Shown here: piece by piece, positions 7,994 through 17,636 of the stretch
Numbering within the stretch: the stretch's first letter is position 1
Layout: each line of letters opens with the position of its first letter
Source: Parasediminibacterium sp051861445
GTDB taxonomy: Bacteria > Bacteroidota > Bacteroidia > Chitinophagales > Chitinophagaceae
Reading direction: 5' to 3'
NCBI GenBank assembly: GCA_051861445.1
Contig: JBHYCS010000006.1
Coordinates: 117,575 to 181,574 of the forward strand
Length of the DNA stretch: 64,000 nucleotides
Made by a program: the position numbers and the translations under genes
The notes under the pieces: model-generated
Told to the model about the DNA's origin: nothing
Databases searched by the model: none
Seen by the model: the letters and a program-made list of their open reading frames with translations, nothing else

Positions 7994-10900
7994 TATTGTA
8001 AAGTGTTTTCATTTATGCACACAGTGATATTCTTTACTTGACCATTTCTATGAATAATCTGCTTTGCGTATTCAGCGGCAATAACATTACCATCTATTGT
8101 CTTTATTAAACCATCTTTCATTTCGATTTGGATAGTATTTTTTGCACTTTTTTTGTACACAACAGGCACTTGACAAACAGAAAATGCTAAGCTATTTTTT
8201 TCTAGATTTAATTGATAGTCTGTTCCATCTGACAGCACAAACGATACTGTTTTTTCTGATGTTAAAAATTCGTTTCCTTTTAACAATTGAGGATTGAATA
8301 CTAATTCTCCACCTTTAAAACTAACCCCTAATTCTCCAATTCTGCAAAGAATATCTTCTTTTACTTGACCAGTCATTCCAGGCTGTTGAGCACCTTTATT
8401 AAATGGTGTATGAGAATAAGGCGTAATTGGAAAAGCTCCATATACATTTGGAGATTTGTGTACACCAATACCATCGTTTATATTGTAATAATGCGTTACA
8501 AGAGCATGTATAGTTTGTGCATCAGCATTGTTTTCAAAGGCACCTAAACATGTTTCTTGCACTGCCAATAATAATTTTGAAACCATGTGCCAATAAATAG
8601 AACCTAAACCTTCGTAACCATAAAATGTGCCTGAGCGACCAGTGAATTCTTTGTGATTGAATACCGACTCAAAAATTTCTAGGATTAGATTTTTCTCTTT
8701 ACTTACTAATGCTTGATAGGTTGCTGGCAACTCGTTTAATGCTTTAGCTACATCATCTGCATTTTTAAAATTACCATTAAAATGATAATTCTTTTGTACA
8801 TCTATTTCAGCTATTGATGTATTGTTTTGCTGCAACAATGTGGTTAACAAAACAGAGGATTCAAAAAGATTTTTTGGGATATTGTTTCTTTGCAAAAACC
8901 CTAGTAAATTCTTATTTGGATATAATATATAACTGTTTTGATCTTTTCTATACAAAGAGCTAGCTTGTAGTGCATTTAGTAATTCTAGACTTTCTTGTGG
9001 TTGTAAAAATTTTGAAGAAAGTACACCAACTTGTCCTTCTAACATTTCACTTAAATAAGAAACTTCTATGCCATCGCTGTTGTAAGTAAGTAAGTTGTAT
9101 GCATGGTATAAGCCATCTTTTCGTTTGTTGGCAAGTATAGAATGTTCTAAAAATTGTAAAGAAATTTTTACGAAAGACTGTAAGCTAGCGACACTAATTT
9201 CTTTCTTCTTTCCGCTAAACTTTTGTGCGTAAATCGTATCTCTAAATTCGCTTCCAGCATTGCCTAATTCATCAGTTATTTTTTTTCTATCTGCATTATT
9301 TATTGATGAAGAAATTAAACTAGAATTATTATTGAATGTGTTGTAAATAGAAATAAATAATTGTTGCAATTCAACTGATACTTCTACGTTTTCTTCGTTT
9401 ACATTTTCGAATATTTCTTCAAAAAGCTTTAAAAATCTTCTTAAATAATATAGTGTAACCATTGATAGTCCATTACCTACCAATGCATTGTTTGCATCAT
9501 TCCATTCAGGACGTTGTGTATTCATCCAAATACCACCTTCAGGAACTAAGTTTGACAATTTAGATAAAACAGTTGCTAATGTTTTTTCAATAAAATTTAC
9601 ATGGTAAATTTCATTATTGGCATTTGTAAGCAAAGCACCATCTGCACCATATTCTTTTATACGATGATGAATATTGCTTTCATTGCTATGGTCGAATTCA
9701 ATAGTATCTTTTGGATTTTTAACAATGCTGCTGTAGCTTTTTATTTTGTAAGGAACATTGGCATAAACAAAATTATTTTTTGATAAAAGTGTAGCAATAG
9801 CACCTGCATTTTTTTGTTCTGCAAATTCTAAAAACTTAAGCAGATAAATAATTTGATGATCGCCCCAATAACCAATGTAGCTCCAAGGATTGTCTGGCTC
9901 TATGGTTTCCCAATCAAAGCCATCTTTTGTTACTCTATAAGGGTTGTAACCATCAAATGTAGATGCATTTAAAAACTTATAAATCATCCCTTCTATAAAG
10001 GCAGGATAAGAATGAGCTAAGGCTTCCCAATTTTGAAAAATATCTCTCCAATTACCTTGGTAATCTAAAATTTTACTACCATCAATTTCACTTTTTGTGT
10101 TGATGGAAAATTGATTCCAAGGACGGCTTGGGTCTCCATGTCTTCTGCTAAATTTCAAAGGCAAATACTCTGTTGCTAATCGAATAAAATCGGTATCATT
10201 TGATTGATTTGCTAACGCAATTAATTCATCGCTTGTAAATAAATCGCCTAATTTATCGAGGTTTGATTTTACGTTTTCAAATACTTGTTTGTTTGCTTTT
10301 TGTAAGTATCTGTCAAAGTCCCATTTTTCTATTTGGTAGTTATTGTCAAAAATTCCACCACGCATGATGTTGAAAAGCACATTAGAAAAATGTCTTGTAT
10401 CTTTTAAATTATCGTTTGTAAATTGTAAGGCATCTGCACTGCTAGCCAATTTTATTAAATTGGTAGTGCCTAATTCTATATCTTCCTCAATTTCACTAAG
10501 TAAATTTTTATCACTTTTAATTTTTTCACTAAGTGCTATAACAGATGCTACTGTTTGGTTAACATTGCAAATAGTATTCCATTGCTTTTTTTCACCTGAT
10601 TGAAGCAATAATTTCGTGGCTACAAAGTATGCCCCCTTTTCGCCTTTAACATCGGTTTCTTGCACTAAACTTTCACCATTTCGAAACGCTTGTAATTGTA
10701 AAGATGATAATAAATGAGTGGCATTATCAATGCCTAACTGCCATACAACATTTGCTTTTAAAGCTTCACTTGGTTCTGCTTTATCTACAATAATTGCACT
10801 TAATGCAAAAATACCTATGTTCTCATTTGGCATTAATTCGCTACGCTTATAGGCATCCGCTAAATTACTTGCCTTGGTTTGTAAATCGCTAGGCACACCG

Positions 10901-11415
10901 TAAGGCAAAATATTCTGTAATCCATCTACAATTTCAAACGCTATGGCTTTTGTACCGATATTTTGTATGGTGCTTCTTTTTACAAATCCAAATTGATTGC
11001 TTGAATTCCATTCGTAGCAAAATATTAATTCTAAGGTGTTATTTATTTCTTCGAAAATTACTTTATTACTGTATTGATTTTGATACAAGTTTCTTGTAAT
11101 ATCGAATCTTCCTTCACTTCTTACAGAAAAAGGTTCCCACAAAATGGTTGAATCATTGTTAACTATTCTTACAATTGTTTTACTACCAGTTATTTCTGCT
11201 GTATCCGTTATTTTATCGTCTGTATAATATGGAAATAATGCGTATTCACTATTTTTTCTACCAGCACTGATACCACCGTTGCTTGATAAAAAAAGCCAAT
11301 GATTTGAGTCACTAACAATACTCATAAAAAAATGACGCATCTTATTTACATCTGAAATTTTAAAGAAAATTTCATTATTTATCAATACAGTTTCTAGACT
11401 TTGGTTAGTGCTCAT
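7993..11415 (-). CDS. Large GH94-like phosphorylase, candidate beta-1,3-glucan phosphorylase (GH149/GH161-like)
   Basis: A 1140-residue protein without a signal peptide. It has an N-terminal beta-sandwich part followed by an (alpha/alpha)6 barrel related to GH94 phosphorylases. The signature WNDANNALVGNGLSM lies near residue 635, and its Asp matches the general acid position of GH94-type enzymes (WND). GYWGDHQIIYLLKFLE is a second barrel motif. Families GH149 and GH161 are beta-1,3-glucan phosphorylases of about this size that differ from shorter cellobiose phosphorylases. With two cytoplasmic GH17 domains and an importer in the same operon, the likely job is phosphorolysis of imported beta-1,3-gluco-oligosaccharides to glucose 1-phosphate. 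Family and substrate are inferred. Confidence 0.7.
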   Translation of the reverse strand: MSTNQSLETVLINNEIFFKISDVNKMRHFFMSIVSDSNHWLFLSSNGGISAGRKNSEYALFPYYTDDKITDTAEITGSKTIVRIVNNDSTILWEPFSVRSEGRFDITRNLYQNQYSNKVIFEEINNTLELIFCYEWNSSNQFGFVKRSTIQNIGTKAIAFEIVDGLQNILPYGVPSDLQTKASNLADAYKRSELMPNENIGIFALSAIIVDKAEPSEALKANVVWQLGIDNATHLLSSLQLQAFRNGESLVQETDVKGEKGAYFVATKLLLQSGEKKQWNTICNVNQTVASVIALSEKIKSDKNLLSEIEEDIELGTTNLIKLASSADALQFTNDNLKDTRHFSNVLFNIMRGGIFDNNYQIEKWDFDRYLQKANKQVFENVKSNLDKLGDLFTSDELIALANQSNDTDFIRLATEYLPLKFSRRHGDPSRPWNQFSINTKSEIDGSKILDYQGNWRDIFQNWEALAHSYPAFIEGMIYKFLNASTFDGYNPYRVTKDGFDWETIEPDNPWSYIGYWGDHQIIYLLKFLEFAEQKNAGAIATLLSKNNFVYANVPYKIKSYSSIVKNPKDTIEFDHSNESNIHHRIKEYGADGALLTNANNEIYHVNFIEKTLATVLSKLSNLVPEGGIWMNTQRPEWNDANNALVGNGLSMVTLYYLRRFLKLFEEIFENVNEENVEVSVELQQLFISIYNTFNNNSSLISSSINNADRKKITDELGNAGSEFRDTIYAQKFSGKKKEISVASLQSFVKISLQFLEHSILANKRKDGLYHAYNLLTYNSDGIEVSYLSEMLEGQVGVLSSKFLQPQESLELLNALQASSLYRKDQNSYILYPNKNLLGFLQRNNIPKNLFESSVLLTTLLQQNNTSIAEIDVQKNYHFNGNFKNADDVAKALNELPATYQALVSKEKNLILEIFESVFNHKEFTGRSGTFYGYEGLGSIYWHMVSKLLLAVQETCLGAFENNADAQTIHALVTHYYNINDGIGVHKSPNVYGAFPITPYSHTPFNKGAQQPGMTGQVKEDILCRIGELGVSFKGGELVFNPQLLKGNEFLTSEKTVSFVLSDGTDYQLNLEKNSLAFSVCQVPVVYKKSAKNTIQIEMKDGLIKTIDGNVIAAEYAKQIIHRNGQVKNITVCINENTLQ

Positions 11416-11460
11416 TAATATTTGTTTTAAGAAGTAAAGTTTACAAAATCAAGGGGGTAA

Positions 11461-11494
11461 AAAAAGTACCTCATACTGCTACGAGATACTTTTT
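11461..11494 (-). terminator. Internal terminator/attenuator of the glucan operon
   Basis: An inverted repeat (AAAAAGTACCTC / GAGATACTTTTT, one G-U pair on the transcript) lies between the GH16 gene and the phosphorylase candidate. On the minus strand the stem runs into seven T residues, as an intrinsic terminator should. Partial read-through would make the outer-membrane genes (upstream) more abundant than the enzyme and importer genes (downstream). Confidence 0.7.
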
Positions 11495-11512
11495 GTTGGG
11501 TAAACGTTATAA

Positions 11513-12358
11513 TTAAATTTGTTTGTATACTCTTACATAATCGATGCTCATTGTTTGTGGAAATGGTGTTCCAATAGTTGGAAAGCCTACATAATTTCCA
11601 CCAACAGCTATATTTAATAATAAGAAGAATGGTGTATTAAAAACCCATTTGCCCGTTACATTTTCTGGGGTAATTCTTTGATATAAAAAGTTGTCTACGA
11701 AAAAGTCTATATAACCCTCACCCCATTCAACAGCATATACATGAAAGTTAGCATCAAATCTGCCGTTCATTAAAGCATATTGTTTTGTAATGGCTGCACC
11801 ACCACTATAACCTGGACCATGAACGGTGCCATGCACTAGATGTGGTTCTTGTCCACGTTGCTCCATAATATCTATTTCACCACATTGTGGCCAAGGTGTA
11901 TTGTCGATGTTCGCACCTAACATCCAAAATGCTGGCCAAATTCCTGGTCCAGTTGGTGTTTTTATTCTTGCTTCAAATCTGCCATAAGTTTGTTCTAGCT
12001 TTGCTTTTGTTTTTATTCTAGCAGAAGTAAATCCAGCACCTGCAAAACTTTCTCTCATCGCCGTTATTACTAAATTTCCACTACCATCTAAAGCCACATT
12101 ACTTGTTCTGTTGGTGTAAGATTGTAATTCAGCGTTTCCCCAACCATCGTTATTAGGGCCACGTCCTACGTCATACACCCACTTTGTTGCATCAGGGCTA
12201 GTGCCTGCTGTACCTGTAAATTCATCACTCCAAGTTAATTGCCAATTTCTTTTTGGCAATTCTTGTTCTGCTTTTTTTTCGCAACTACTTAAAGTAAGTA
12301 CGGCTGTTGCAATTGCACCTAACTGTAATACTTTGTTTTTTATTTTTATAGCAATCAT
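11513..12358 (-). CDS. GH16 laminarinase lipoprotein (endo-beta-1,3-glucanase)
   Basis: A 281-residue GH16 enzyme. The signal peptide ends in a lipobox (LTLSSC, lipidated Cys26), so it is a lipoprotein, possibly surface exposed. The GH16 active site is GEIDIMEQRG, with nucleophile Glu161, assisting Asp163 and acid/base Glu166. The DIME spacing (ExDxxE) is the laminarinase type. WPAFWMLG and SIDYVRVYKQ are other typical strands. It would cut long beta-1,3-glucan into oligosaccharides at the cell surface. It sits between the glycan-binding lipoprotein gene (33-base gap) and the internal terminator. Confidence 0.93.
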   Translation of the reverse strand: MIAIKIKNKVLQLGAIATAVLTLSSCEKKAEQELPKRNWQLTWSDEFTGTAGTSPDATKWVYDVGRGPNNDGWGNAELQSYTNRTSNVALDGSGNLVITAMRESFAGAGFTSARIKTKAKLEQTYGRFEARIKTPTGPGIWPAFWMLGANIDNTPWPQCGEIDIMEQRGQEPHLVHGTVHGPGYSGGAAITKQYALMNGRFDANFHVYAVEWGEGYIDFFVDNFLYQRITPENVTGKWVFNTPFFLLLNIAVGGNYVGFPTIGTPFPQTMSIDYVRVYKQI

Positions 12359-12391
12359 TGTTAGAATATTTTTTAATAGTTTATGTATTGG

Positions 12392-14257
12392 TTAACGCCA
12401 GAAGTAAATGTTGTCGAAGAAAACAGATGGTCCGTTGGTAGCAGTGTTAATATCTACTTTAAATTGAATTACATTATTAAGTGCAACACCAGAAAAAGAT
12501 GACAATGGAATGTCAACACTATTCCAACCAGTAGTTGTTGGTACTGTTAATGCAACTGAACGTTCTGTAGGGCCAGGACTAATTAAGAAGAAACGCAATT
12601 GAGTTGCATCTAATGAAAAGAAATCAATATGAAGATTTGAGTATGTAGAAACATTTAATGCTGATGCAAACTGTGTACCTTGATAATTTAAATTACGGTA
12701 TCTTAAAGTATTGTTTCCTGCAATTGCAATTTGACTTACTGTAGTAGATTGTCCCCAAGCTGGATTAAAATCTGTATTAGGCACATTCGTATACGTATCG
12801 CTAAAAACAGATAAAACATTTGTAGCTGATCTTGTAGGCACAGGTGCTGCTACGCTAGGGTCGTTATTATAAAAGTACACATTGTCAACAAATAAAGAAG
12901 TGCCATCGCCACCTTCTAAAATTATTTGTCCCAAGTTAGCTCTTCTAGAAAGACCAGTCATACTTGCAAAAGAAATATCGATTGATCTCCAACTTTGGCT
13001 TACCAAGAAAGGAGTAGTGAATGTGGTAGAATGTCTTGTATCATCTGTACCTCCAAAAGCACCATCAGCTCCAAAATCTACAACTATAACCCTCAATTGC
13101 CTTCCTGGTAATACAGCATTTGGGAAAAAGGCATCTAAATGAAGATGCGACACAGAGCTGGCATTTACAGTAGGTGAGCTAAATTCAATACCTACAAAGT
13201 TGAAATTGGTATAATTCAGCACATTATCGTTTTGAACTTTAAAATCGTTTGAGGTAGTTGTTTGCCAAGGCTGCCAGTATCCATTGTAATAATTTACAGG
13301 GATGTTTGGATAAGCATCTGAGAAAATAGAAATTACATTTGAAGCAGGCCTTGTAGGTGTGGGTGCATTTGTATAAGCACCTGAACAAGTGATACTTAAT
13401 TGACCAGTTGCATTTTTTCCACCAACCGTTGCAGTAATGATGGCTGTACCTGCACCTATTGAAGATACCACACCATTAGCATTAACTGTTGCTACACTTG
13501 GATTAGAAGATTTAAACTCAAAAAATGAAGTGCTTAAACCTACCACTTGATTTACACCATTTGGCATATTAAAACTTGAGACAATGCCAGTAACTTGTGT
13601 ATTTACGCCAACATAGGTATTTGCACTTGCGTTAGTGCCATTCATAATAGAATGTTGACCGGCTAAAATTGTACCTATGTTTTCGAATTTCACTTCATCT
13701 ATCCAAACTGTGTAACCTCTATTGTTTTCTGGACCTGCAGAAAAATAGAATAAACCTCTTTCTGCTTTTAGTTTTGATGGATCTGGAATTGGGATGATTA
13801 CTTTTTTCCAATTGGTATTTACTTGATAGTTGCTAAGATTTACTACGTAAGTGTTAGCTCCCAAATCGTTTCCAAAACCCAATACACCAACTGTAGCTGC
13901 TTGTGATGCTTTTATGTAAAATGTAAGTGCAGTAAACTCACTCAAATTTCTGCCAGTTCTACTAAAAAATACACCTCCTGCATAAGCACCTTGTGGACTG
14001 TTTGCATCTGGTATTTCAAAACGCATGGATTGTCTTGAGCCGTTATATGTTTCTTTCGTTTCTACTTGAAAAGCTCTTACATCTGACCCTCCAAAAGCTG
14101 CATATGCTAAATCGCCTGTAAAATCATCTAAAAATACATCTCCATTTTTGGGAAATTCAGGAGCTTGTAAAGATGAAACATCTCTTTTAGTACATCCGGC
14201 TATAAGTAGTATAGCTGCTGCTAATAAGCTACTTGTGTATATTCTAATTTTTTTCAT
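12392..14257 (-). CDS. Surface glycan-binding lipoprotein with Ig-like and repeated carbohydrate-binding-like modules
   Basis: A 621-residue lipoprotein (lipobox LIAGC, Cys22) with no catalytic domain. It has an N-terminal beta-sandwich module (about 36-195), a Big_2-type bacterial Ig domain (about 205-290, with NANGVVSSIGAGTAIITATV), and two related C-terminal modules (about 305-465 and 475-621). The last two begin with the similar blocks NVISIFSDAYPNIP and NVLSVFSDTYTNVP and share LHLDAFF / LHIDFFS strands. The build resembles the glycan-binding proteins of Bacteroidota glycan loci. It probably holds beta-glucan at the surface for the GH16 and barrel-fused enzymes on either side. Binding is inferred from position and fold. 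Confidence 0.75.
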   Translation of the reverse strand: MKKIRIYTSSLLAAAILLIAGCTKRDVSSLQAPEFPKNGDVFLDDFTGDLAYAAFGGSDVRAFQVETKETYNGSRQSMRFEIPDANSPQGAYAGGVFFSRTGRNLSEFTALTFYIKASQAATVGVLGFGNDLGANTYVVNLSNYQVNTNWKKVIIPIPDPSKLKAERGLFYFSAGPENNRGYTVWIDEVKFENIGTILAGQHSIMNGTNASANTYVGVNTQVTGIVSSFNMPNGVNQVVGLSTSFFEFKSSNPSVATVNANGVVSSIGAGTAIITATVGGKNATGQLSITCSGAYTNAPTPTRPASNVISIFSDAYPNIPVNYYNGYWQPWQTTTSNDFKVQNDNVLNYTNFNFVGIEFSSPTVNASSVSHLHLDAFFPNAVLPGRQLRVIVVDFGADGAFGGTDDTRHSTTFTTPFLVSQSWRSIDISFASMTGLSRRANLGQIILEGGDGTSLFVDNVYFYNNDPSVAAPVPTRSATNVLSVFSDTYTNVPNTDFNPAWGQSTTVSQIAIAGNNTLRYRNLNYQGTQFASALNVSTYSNLHIDFFSLDATQLRFFLISPGPTERSVALTVPTTTGWNSVDIPLSSFSGVALNNVIQFKVDINTATNGPSVFFDNIYFWR

Positions 14258-14294
14258 CGTTTTAAATTTGAATTTGTTTTGATGATTTTTATAT

Positions 14295-17200
14295 TTATTT
14301 CCCTAGATTAAATTGAATGTAGGTTCTAATTTCCCATTCATTTCCATTAGGAAAACCAATTGCATTCGGATCTGGAACCCAATTTCCTGCAGGGTCTAAT
14401 GTTTTAGTAGGAGAATATCGAGGTGAATATTTGTTAAGGGTTCTATATGTTCCTCTCAAACCTATTTTAGTAGCAGGTAGCATTAGCCAATCTGGCTTTC
14501 CTACTTCTGATGAAATATCTGCAATTAATTGAAGAGGGAAGGTTAAGTTAAAATCTCTATGATAATCGAAAGGCCCCCAATCGTTAAATCTAGCTATTGT
14601 AGTAAACTTTAGCTTTCTATAAATTGTTCTAATATCCAAACCAACTCTATTAATGGTTCTAGCATCGCTACCATTTGCTTGACCATTTCCTGCATATAAA
14701 TTTGCAATGATGCCAAAGTTGGTATTGAATTTAGAAACAATTCTGGTATTTATTTCCCATAAATCTTGTGCTGGTGCAGAACCAGGAAAAGCAAACAAAT
14801 TTCTATTTGCTAAAATACCAATAGCTGCATCTTGTACTGTAGGTAAATGTCTATAAACAAATCCTGCACTAATTGCAAATTTTGCATCTTCTGATCTATC
14901 ATTATCCCATTCATACATCCAAGTAGCTGGAGTAGGATCGTAAGTTAATAATAATTCACCGCCTACAGTTTCTCTGTTCGAACGTACTGCAAAAGGATCA
15001 TCTAATATATTTCTTGGTCTAGCAGGAGCTTGTGCACTTGCAGCAATTGGTCCTTCTAATGGCTTTTGGTATAAGAAATTTGGAGCAATTTGAAATTTAC
15101 CAACATTGTAAGTGAAACCACTCAGCACATTAAACATATTTCCACTACCTACATCTTTTAAACGCCAGCCTGTAAACGTTTTGGTTTGATCAAAGCCACC
15201 GTTTGCCACCAAACCCATATAAGAAGATAAACCGTACCATTGAATAGCACCACTTGCGTAAGTAAGTTTAATTTTTCCTCCAAAATTATCCGTTGATTTA
15301 ATTACATCTTGATAGTGTTTTCCATCTCTTTCTAGCTGAAATACTCTATTATTTAATGGTTGACCACCCCATATACCACCAATATCAATTCCTAGTTTGT
15401 CGAATTTTCTTGATAAAGCAAGTGTGGCTCTTCTTGTTTTAGGTACAGGAACGGCAAAAGAACTTTGAATACCACTTCTTTGTACCAAATCTTCATGGAA
15501 AATAACGGTAGCATCAAATTTTGCAACTTTACGTGTGTATTTAGCCAATACAGCAGGGTTAGCTCCCCACCAAAGTTCAGGACCAAAAGCAACCTTAAGT
15601 CCTTTTAAAGCTTTCTTTCCTTCTACCTCAAAACCAAATGGAGCTTCACCATTGTAGATGTCTATGTTTGGCCCATAATTAGCTTCTTGGTATAAGTTGA
15701 AAAAGTCGCCTTCGTAAGCCCAATGATAATGACCTGTTCTGTAAAAACCAGTTACTTTAAAATCTTTAGCATCCCAACTGTAACTTGCTCTGTACAATTG
15801 TACTCTGTTATTCGAATTCATTAAAACGGGTCCTGTTGGTGTGCTAACAGTAATACGTCTACCTCTGTTTTCATAAAACACTTCATCAATTGGATTTTCT
15901 GCTACATTACCTAATAAATTAAATTGAACATTAGCTGTAACATTGGGTGCAGGTTTAGCAGTTATACCAATATTAAACGATTGCATATGATCGAATCCTA
16001 ATCTGTTAGGAAATCCGCTTGACAACGCTGCTTCTGTAGATTTTGGTGTAGAAATTAAACTACCGCCTGTATTAAATGTGGAGAAATTAGCTTGTAAATC
16101 GCTTAAATATAATTTGCCTTTATCGTCAGCTGAAGAAGCTGCCCTATCTGATCTAGCCAATAACATGGCATCAATAATTTGTAAATTATCAATGGCTGTT
16201 AATGCTGCTTTACCATTTACAAATGGATTCAATTGATGAACTTGTTTTAAAGCATAATAAGCAGCTCTAGGATATAATTCGTAAGTACCATTTTCATTTG
16301 TTCTTCCTTTTGCACAGATACCAAACCACTCCTCATTCATATTATTTTCACCTTGCACAAAATCGTTGGTATAACCACCATTGGACCATGAAGCTGTTGG
16401 GTCATGTTCGTCAAGATTAACAGTTTGTCCAGTTTTCCACCAACCATCGCTAAATTGGAAGGTAAAACCACCTAAACTATTGTTATTTTTACCCATTCCT
16501 GCTGCATTGGCATAAATTTCTCTCCAGTTACTTACCAATACTTTAGCTTGATATTCTTGATCTTCTTTATTGGCTTTAGCATTATAAGCGTCTGAACCAA
16601 ACTCCGTTAATACTATAGGTTTTCCATATTCTTTTGCAACTCTGTCATATAGGTCTGTAAACGTAGATCCTCTGTAAACATTAATTCCTAAAATGTCTAC
16701 ATCTTTACATTCTTTCGCAATTATATCTAAGAAAAGTAAATCACCGTTACAAATAGACATAGGATGATTTGCATCGATAGCCTTCATTTCTTTTACTGCT
16801 TCGTTAAATAACTTGTACATAAACGTAGCGTCTTTTGTAGATTTTCTATCTTGAACAGGAATGTTTTCTGTTTCTGCTCCACGCCAAAACAAACCATAAT
16901 TGTTTTCGTTTCCTAAAAGAAACATCAACAACCCTGGTGTATTTTTATACTGCGTTACCATTTCTTTTACCTCTTTTAGTAATATTTCTCTAACTGCTGG
17001 GTTCGAATAATCTGTGTTTGCTTCCCATTTACCCTTAACAGTTAATCCATATCTACCAAAAGAATGGTTTAACATGGTATAAATTCCAAAATTGTTATAG
17101 ATATACGCTATCCATTTTGCTGGCACACCAGTATATTGTCTAATGGTATTAACGCCCATATTTTTTAACATGGCCATTTCATAATCTAATGCCGCTTTGA

Positions 17201-17411
17201 TAGTTGCATCACTTTGTGTCCAAAGGCTGTAGGTGTAATTGGTTCCAACGGGAAAATAATCCCAATTCATACCATTAATAAATAATGGATTTCCATTAGC
17301 GGTAAGTGTAGACCCATTGTTGCTATTTTGAACTTGCACTTTTTGTGCAAATGTGACAAGGGTTAAACTAAGGCAAAATACTGTAACTAAGAGATAAACA
17401 TTTTTTCTCAT
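14295..17411 (-). CDS. Glycoside hydrolase (clan GH-A) fused to a C-terminal outer-membrane beta-barrel
   Basis: A 1038-residue protein with a signal peptide (cleaved near LVTFAQ). Residues about 25-420 form a TIM-barrel glycosidase like GH2 or GH5-type clan A enzymes: acid/base Glu169 in LLGNENNYG and nucleophile Glu270 in IVLTEFGSDAY. From about 440 to the end the sequence turns into alternating beta strands with aromatic ends (for example GIIANLYAGNG, FTTIARFNDWGPF, WEIRTYIQFNLGK), as in an outer-membrane barrel of about 600 residues. There is no TonB box or plug. It is the first gene of the operon, divergent from the regulator. I infer surface or lumenal cleavage coupled to passage through its own pore. 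Confidence 0.72.
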   Translation of the reverse strand: MRKNVYLLVTVFCLSLTLVTFAQKVQVQNSNNGSTLTANGNPLFINGMNWDYFPVGTNYTYSLWTQSDATIKAALDYEMAMLKNMGVNTIRQYTGVPAKWIAYIYNNFGIYTMLNHSFGRYGLTVKGKWEANTDYSNPAVREILLKEVKEMVTQYKNTPGLLMFLLGNENNYGLFWRGAETENIPVQDRKSTKDATFMYKLFNEAVKEMKAIDANHPMSICNGDLLFLDIIAKECKDVDILGINVYRGSTFTDLYDRVAKEYGKPIVLTEFGSDAYNAKANKEDQEYQAKVLVSNWREIYANAAGMGKNNNSLGGFTFQFSDGWWKTGQTVNLDEHDPTASWSNGGYTNDFVQGENNMNEEWFGICAKGRTNENGTYELYPRAAYYALKQVHQLNPFVNGKAALTAIDNLQIIDAMLLARSDRAASSADDKGKLYLSDLQANFSTFNTGGSLISTPKSTEAALSSGFPNRLGFDHMQSFNIGITAKPAPNVTANVQFNLLGNVAENPIDEVFYENRGRRITVSTPTGPVLMNSNNRVQLYRASYSWDAKDFKVTGFYRTGHYHWAYEGDFFNLYQEANYGPNIDIYNGEAPFGFEVEGKKALKGLKVAFGPELWWGANPAVLAKYTRKVAKFDATVIFHEDLVQRSGIQSSFAVPVPKTRRATLALSRKFDKLGIDIGGIWGGQPLNNRVFQLERDGKHYQDVIKSTDNFGGKIKLTYASGAIQWYGLSSYMGLVANGGFDQTKTFTGWRLKDVGSGNMFNVLSGFTYNVGKFQIAPNFLYQKPLEGPIAASAQAPARPRNILDDPFAVRSNRETVGGELLLTYDPTPATWMYEWDNDRSEDAKFAISAGFVYRHLPTVQDAAIGILANRNLFAFPGSAPAQDLWEINTRIVSKFNTNFGIIANLYAGNGQANGSDARTINRVGLDIRTIYRKLKFTTIARFNDWGPFDYHRDFNLTFPLQLIADISSEVGKPDWLMLPATKIGLRGTYRTLNKYSPRYSPTKTLDPAGNWVPDPNAIGFPNGNEWEIRTYIQFNLGK

Positions 17412-17488
17412 ACGGCAATTTTCTTTTTTAAATCGTTAAGCTAAAAACAACAATCGCATTTATTCATCCGTTATGGATTTCTGCATTG

Positions 17489-17520
17489 TAAAGGTATTAT
17501 TGTTATTTTTAGACTTCCAA
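17489..17520 (-). promoter_or_regulatory. Predicted promoter of the glucan operon
   Basis: Read on the minus strand, TTG (17520-17518), a 21-base spacer and TACCTTTA (17496-17489) match the Bacteroidota -33/-7 promoter at all but the last -7 base (consensus TAnnTTTG). Transcription would begin about 75 bases before the barrel-fused glycosidase gene. The imperfect -7 fits a promoter that needs an activator. Confidence 0.45.
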
Positions 17521-17530
17521 ATATGCTTGT

Positions 17531-17604
17531 ACATCATTACTACATCAATATGTATAAATGCTTGATTATGATTACTTTTTTCTACATCTACACTACATCA
17601 ATAT
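17531..17604. promoter_or_regulatory. Two copies of a double ACATC direct repeat, candidate operator of the glucan regulator
   Basis: ACATC-N6-ACATCAATAT occurs at 17531-17551 and again at 17584-17604. The copies share CTACATCAATAT exactly. Within each, the two ACATC units are 11 bases apart (one helical turn), and the copies start 53 bases apart (about five turns). They lie just upstream of the predicted operon promoter and upstream of the divergent regulator gene, where an activator would bind. Confidence 0.55.
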
Positions 17605-17636
17605 TATTAGCCTATATTTAAATTCCAATTTATTGC

